Below are positions 62,798 to 64,000 of a stretch of 64,000 nucleotides of DNA, piece after piece. Positions within the stretch are counted from its first letter, which is position 1. Every line of letters starts with the position of its first letter. The position numbers were made by a program, and so were the translations under genes. Under the pieces are notes generated by a model. It had not been told where the DNA came from, made no database searches, and saw nothing but the letters and a program-made list of their open reading frames with translations. Origin of the DNA: Vitreoscilla sp. (GTDB lineage Bacteria; Pseudomonadota; Gammaproteobacteria; Burkholderiales; Burkholderiaceae_C); NCBI GenBank assembly GCA_018780145.1, contig JADMKA010000045.1, positions 31,572-95,571 of the forward strand. Direction: 5' to 3'.

Positions 62798-62810
62798 GAA
62801 AGCGTCATTC

Positions 62811-62839
62811 TAGGAGGCTATCGGGCCGTGGGTCGGCCC
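62811..62839. repeat. Second copy of the TAGGAGGCT palindromic element
   Basis: TAGGAGGCTATCGGGC at 62811-62826 matches the left arm of the 42447-42501 palindrome with one mismatch. It then continues as a short hairpin, GGGCCG-TGGGT-CGGCCC (62823-62839). It lies between nadB and the VOC protein gene. The right arm is not conserved as a perfect inverted repeat, so this is a diverged or partial copy. Confidence 0.45.
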
Positions 62840-62845
62840 CGCGAG

Positions 62846-63229
62846 TCACTCCTCGTCGTAGGCCATGACGTTGAAGACGGCGCCCTGCGGATCCTGCAGC
62901 ACGGCCATGCGGCCGACCCCGGGCACGTCGAACGGGCCGGAGCACAGGGTGCCGCCTAGGGCCTGGCACTCGCGCACCGTGCTGTCCAGGTTGTTGACGG
63001 TGACGTAGACGCCCCAGGCCGAGGGCATCTTCGGCGCCTCCGGGGGGAAGCCCGAGACGCCGCCGATGGCCGTCTCGCCGAGCTTGGCCACGTGGTAGGT
63101 GCCGGTGCCCATGTCCATCGCATCGAAAGTCCAGCCGAACAGCTTGCCGTAGAACTCGGTGGCCGCGCCGGGGTTCGAGGTCATCAGCTCGGACCAGCTG
63201 AAGGCCCCGTGGGTCTTGAAAGCGTCCAT
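62846..63229 (-). CDS. VOC-family (glyoxalase/bleomycin-resistance-like) protein
   Basis: The 127-residue protein has two beta-alpha-beta-beta-beta units: FSWSELMTSNPGAATEFYGKLFGWTFDAMDMG, then WGVYVTVNNLDSTVRECQALGGTLCSGPFDVPGVGRMAVLQDPQGAVFNVM, the pattern of cofactor-free vicinal-oxygen-chelate proteins. The ATG at 63229 has AGGAG six bases upstream; the ATG at 63235 would touch the ribosome binding site. Metal-ligand residues of true glyoxalases are not obvious. Function is unknown. Confidence 0.85.
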   Translation of the reverse strand: MDAFKTHGAFSWSELMTSNPGAATEFYGKLFGWTFDAMDMGTGTYHVAKLGETAIGGVSGFPPEAPKMPSAWGVYVTVNNLDSTVRECQALGGTLCSGPFDVPGVGRMAVLQDPQGAVFNVMAYDEE

Positions 63230-63314
63230 GAACATCTCCTGGGTGGGTGCGTGAGTCACGCATCGTCCGCCCAAAGGCGCACGGGCGTCAATCCGCCCGC
63301 ACCCCCCCAGGATC

Positions 63315-64000
63315 TCAGTGAACCACCCGTGCAAACACGAATTCACCGCCCTCGAATCGGACCGGGATCACGTCCTTGGCCGCGAACTTGCCTTCCAGGA
63401 TCAGCCGCGCCACGGGGTTCTCGATGCGCTGCTGGATCGCACGCTTCAGCGGCCGCGCACCGAACACCGGGTCGAAACCGACCTTGGCGATCTCGGCCAG
63501 GGCTTCGGGCGCCACGTCGAGCTTCATCTCCATCTTGGCCAGACGGGCCTCCAGTGCCTTGAGCTGGATCCTGGCGATCGATTCGATGTTCGCCCGGTCG
63601 AGTGCATGGAACACCACGGTTTCGTCGATGCGGTTCAGGAACTCGGGCCGAAAATGCGCCTTGACCTCGCCCCACACCGCCTCGCGGATCGCCTCGGTCG
63701 GCTCGCCGACCATCTGCATGATCATCTGCGAGCCGAGGTTGCTGGTCATCACGATCACGGTGTTCTTGAAATCCACCGTGCGGCCCTGGCCGTCCGTCAG
63801 GCGGCCATCGTCGAGCACCTGCAGCAGCACGTTGAAGACATCCGGGTGGGCCTTCTCCACCTCGTCGAGAAGCAGCACGCTGTAGGGCTTGCGGCGCACG
63901 GCCTCGGTCAGGGCACCACCCTCCTCATAGCCCACGTAGCCGGGTGGCGCGCCGATCAGGCGGCTGACGCTGTGCTTCTCCATGAACTCGCTCATGTCGA
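63315..64000 (-). CDS. clpB: ClpB disaggregase, C-terminal part (truncated by window end)
   Basis: Only the last 228 or so residues are inside the window; the frame runs on past 64000. They cover most of nucleotide-binding domain 2: [25 protein letters not shown] with the pore-loop Tyr, Walker [14 protein letters not shown], sensor 1 [10 protein letters not shown], the arginine-finger region [11 protein letters not shown], and sensor 2 [15 protein letters not shown]. ClpB rescues aggregated proteins together with DnaK. The sequence looks intact. Confidence 0.95.
   Translation of the reverse strand, partial: DMSEFMEKHSVSRLIGAPPGYVGYEEGGALTEAVRRKPYSVLLLDEVEKAHPDVFNVLLQVLDDGRLTDGQGRTVDFKNTVIVMTSNLGSQMIMQMVGEPTEAIREAVWGEVKAHFRPEFLNRIDETVVFHALDRANIESIARIQLKALEARLAKMEMKLDVAPEALAEIAKVGFDPVFGARPLKRAIQQRIENPVARLILEGKFAAKDVIPVRFEGGEFVFARVVH

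Noticed and set aside
63315..64000. Truncated clpB pseudogene
   Set aside because: The frame continues to the end of the window; the shortness is caused by the window boundary.

Overview
The window is GC-rich, densely packed DNA from a methylotrophic or facultatively methylotrophic proteobacterium, most likely a betaproteobacterium of the Burkholderiales. This is inferred from the near-complete tetrahydromethanopterin (H4MPT) and methylofuran C1-oxidation island, the PQQ locus, a Ralstonia-type salicylate 5-hydroxylase operon and a fused PabB-PabC protein. No insertion sequence, prophage or CRISPR array is visible.

Layout. (1) 1-3774 carries periplasmic accessory genes typical of PQQ-dehydrogenase loci: a YVTN beta-propeller cut by the window edge, an MxaD-like SRPBCC protein, a metallo-beta-lactamase-fold protein with a degenerate metal motif, a fused SoxYZ-like carrier and a thioredoxin-like protein. 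(2) 3758-6971 is pqqABCDE on the minus strand, with a strong hairpin between pqqA and pqqB. (3) 7182-12001 holds a proline iminopeptidase, a NarL-type two-component system, an M48-like protease and a chemotaxis receptor. (4) 12092-37660 is the C1 island. It contains fhcBADC, a divergent second fae, a PabB-PabC fusion, methylofuran genes (mfnB and mfnD/E/F-like), uncharacterised H4MPT-linked proteins, a flavoprotein, a sigma-54 activator, folB, canonical fae, a CitG-like protein, two ATP-grasp proteins, mch, mtdB, the beta-RFAP synthase gene, a pterin dehydratase and a pentapeptide-repeat protein. (5) 37812-42450 is a two-gene NAD-linked formate dehydrogenase behind a consensus sigma-54 promoter. 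(6) 42498-48628 is a LysR gene, a nagAa-G-H-Ab-like salicylate 5-hydroxylase operon and two multihaem cytochromes c. (7) 48650-64000 is more ordinary: a cupin and sigma-factor pair, tRNA-Pro, RraA, Lrp, transporters, a ThDP enzyme, nadA, nadC and nadB, a ComFB and HD-GYP-like pair, a VOC protein and the C-terminal part of ClpB.

How it works together. A PQQ alcohol dehydrogenase, presumably encoded just before position 1, would make formaldehyde. Fae condenses it with H4MPT, MtdB and Mch oxidise it to formyl-H4MPT, FhcABCD releases formate, and the formate dehydrogenase yields CO2 and NADH. The same island supplies cofactor synthesis: pABA (PabBC), pterin (FolB), beta-RFAP synthase, reductase-like flavoprotein, furan synthesis and glutamate ligases. 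Three sigma-54-type promoter matches lie in front of folB, the beta-RFAP synthase gene and the formate dehydrogenase, within 11 kb of a sigma-54 activator gene. A sigma-54-controlled formaldehyde/formate oxidation regulon is the most interesting hypothesis from this window.
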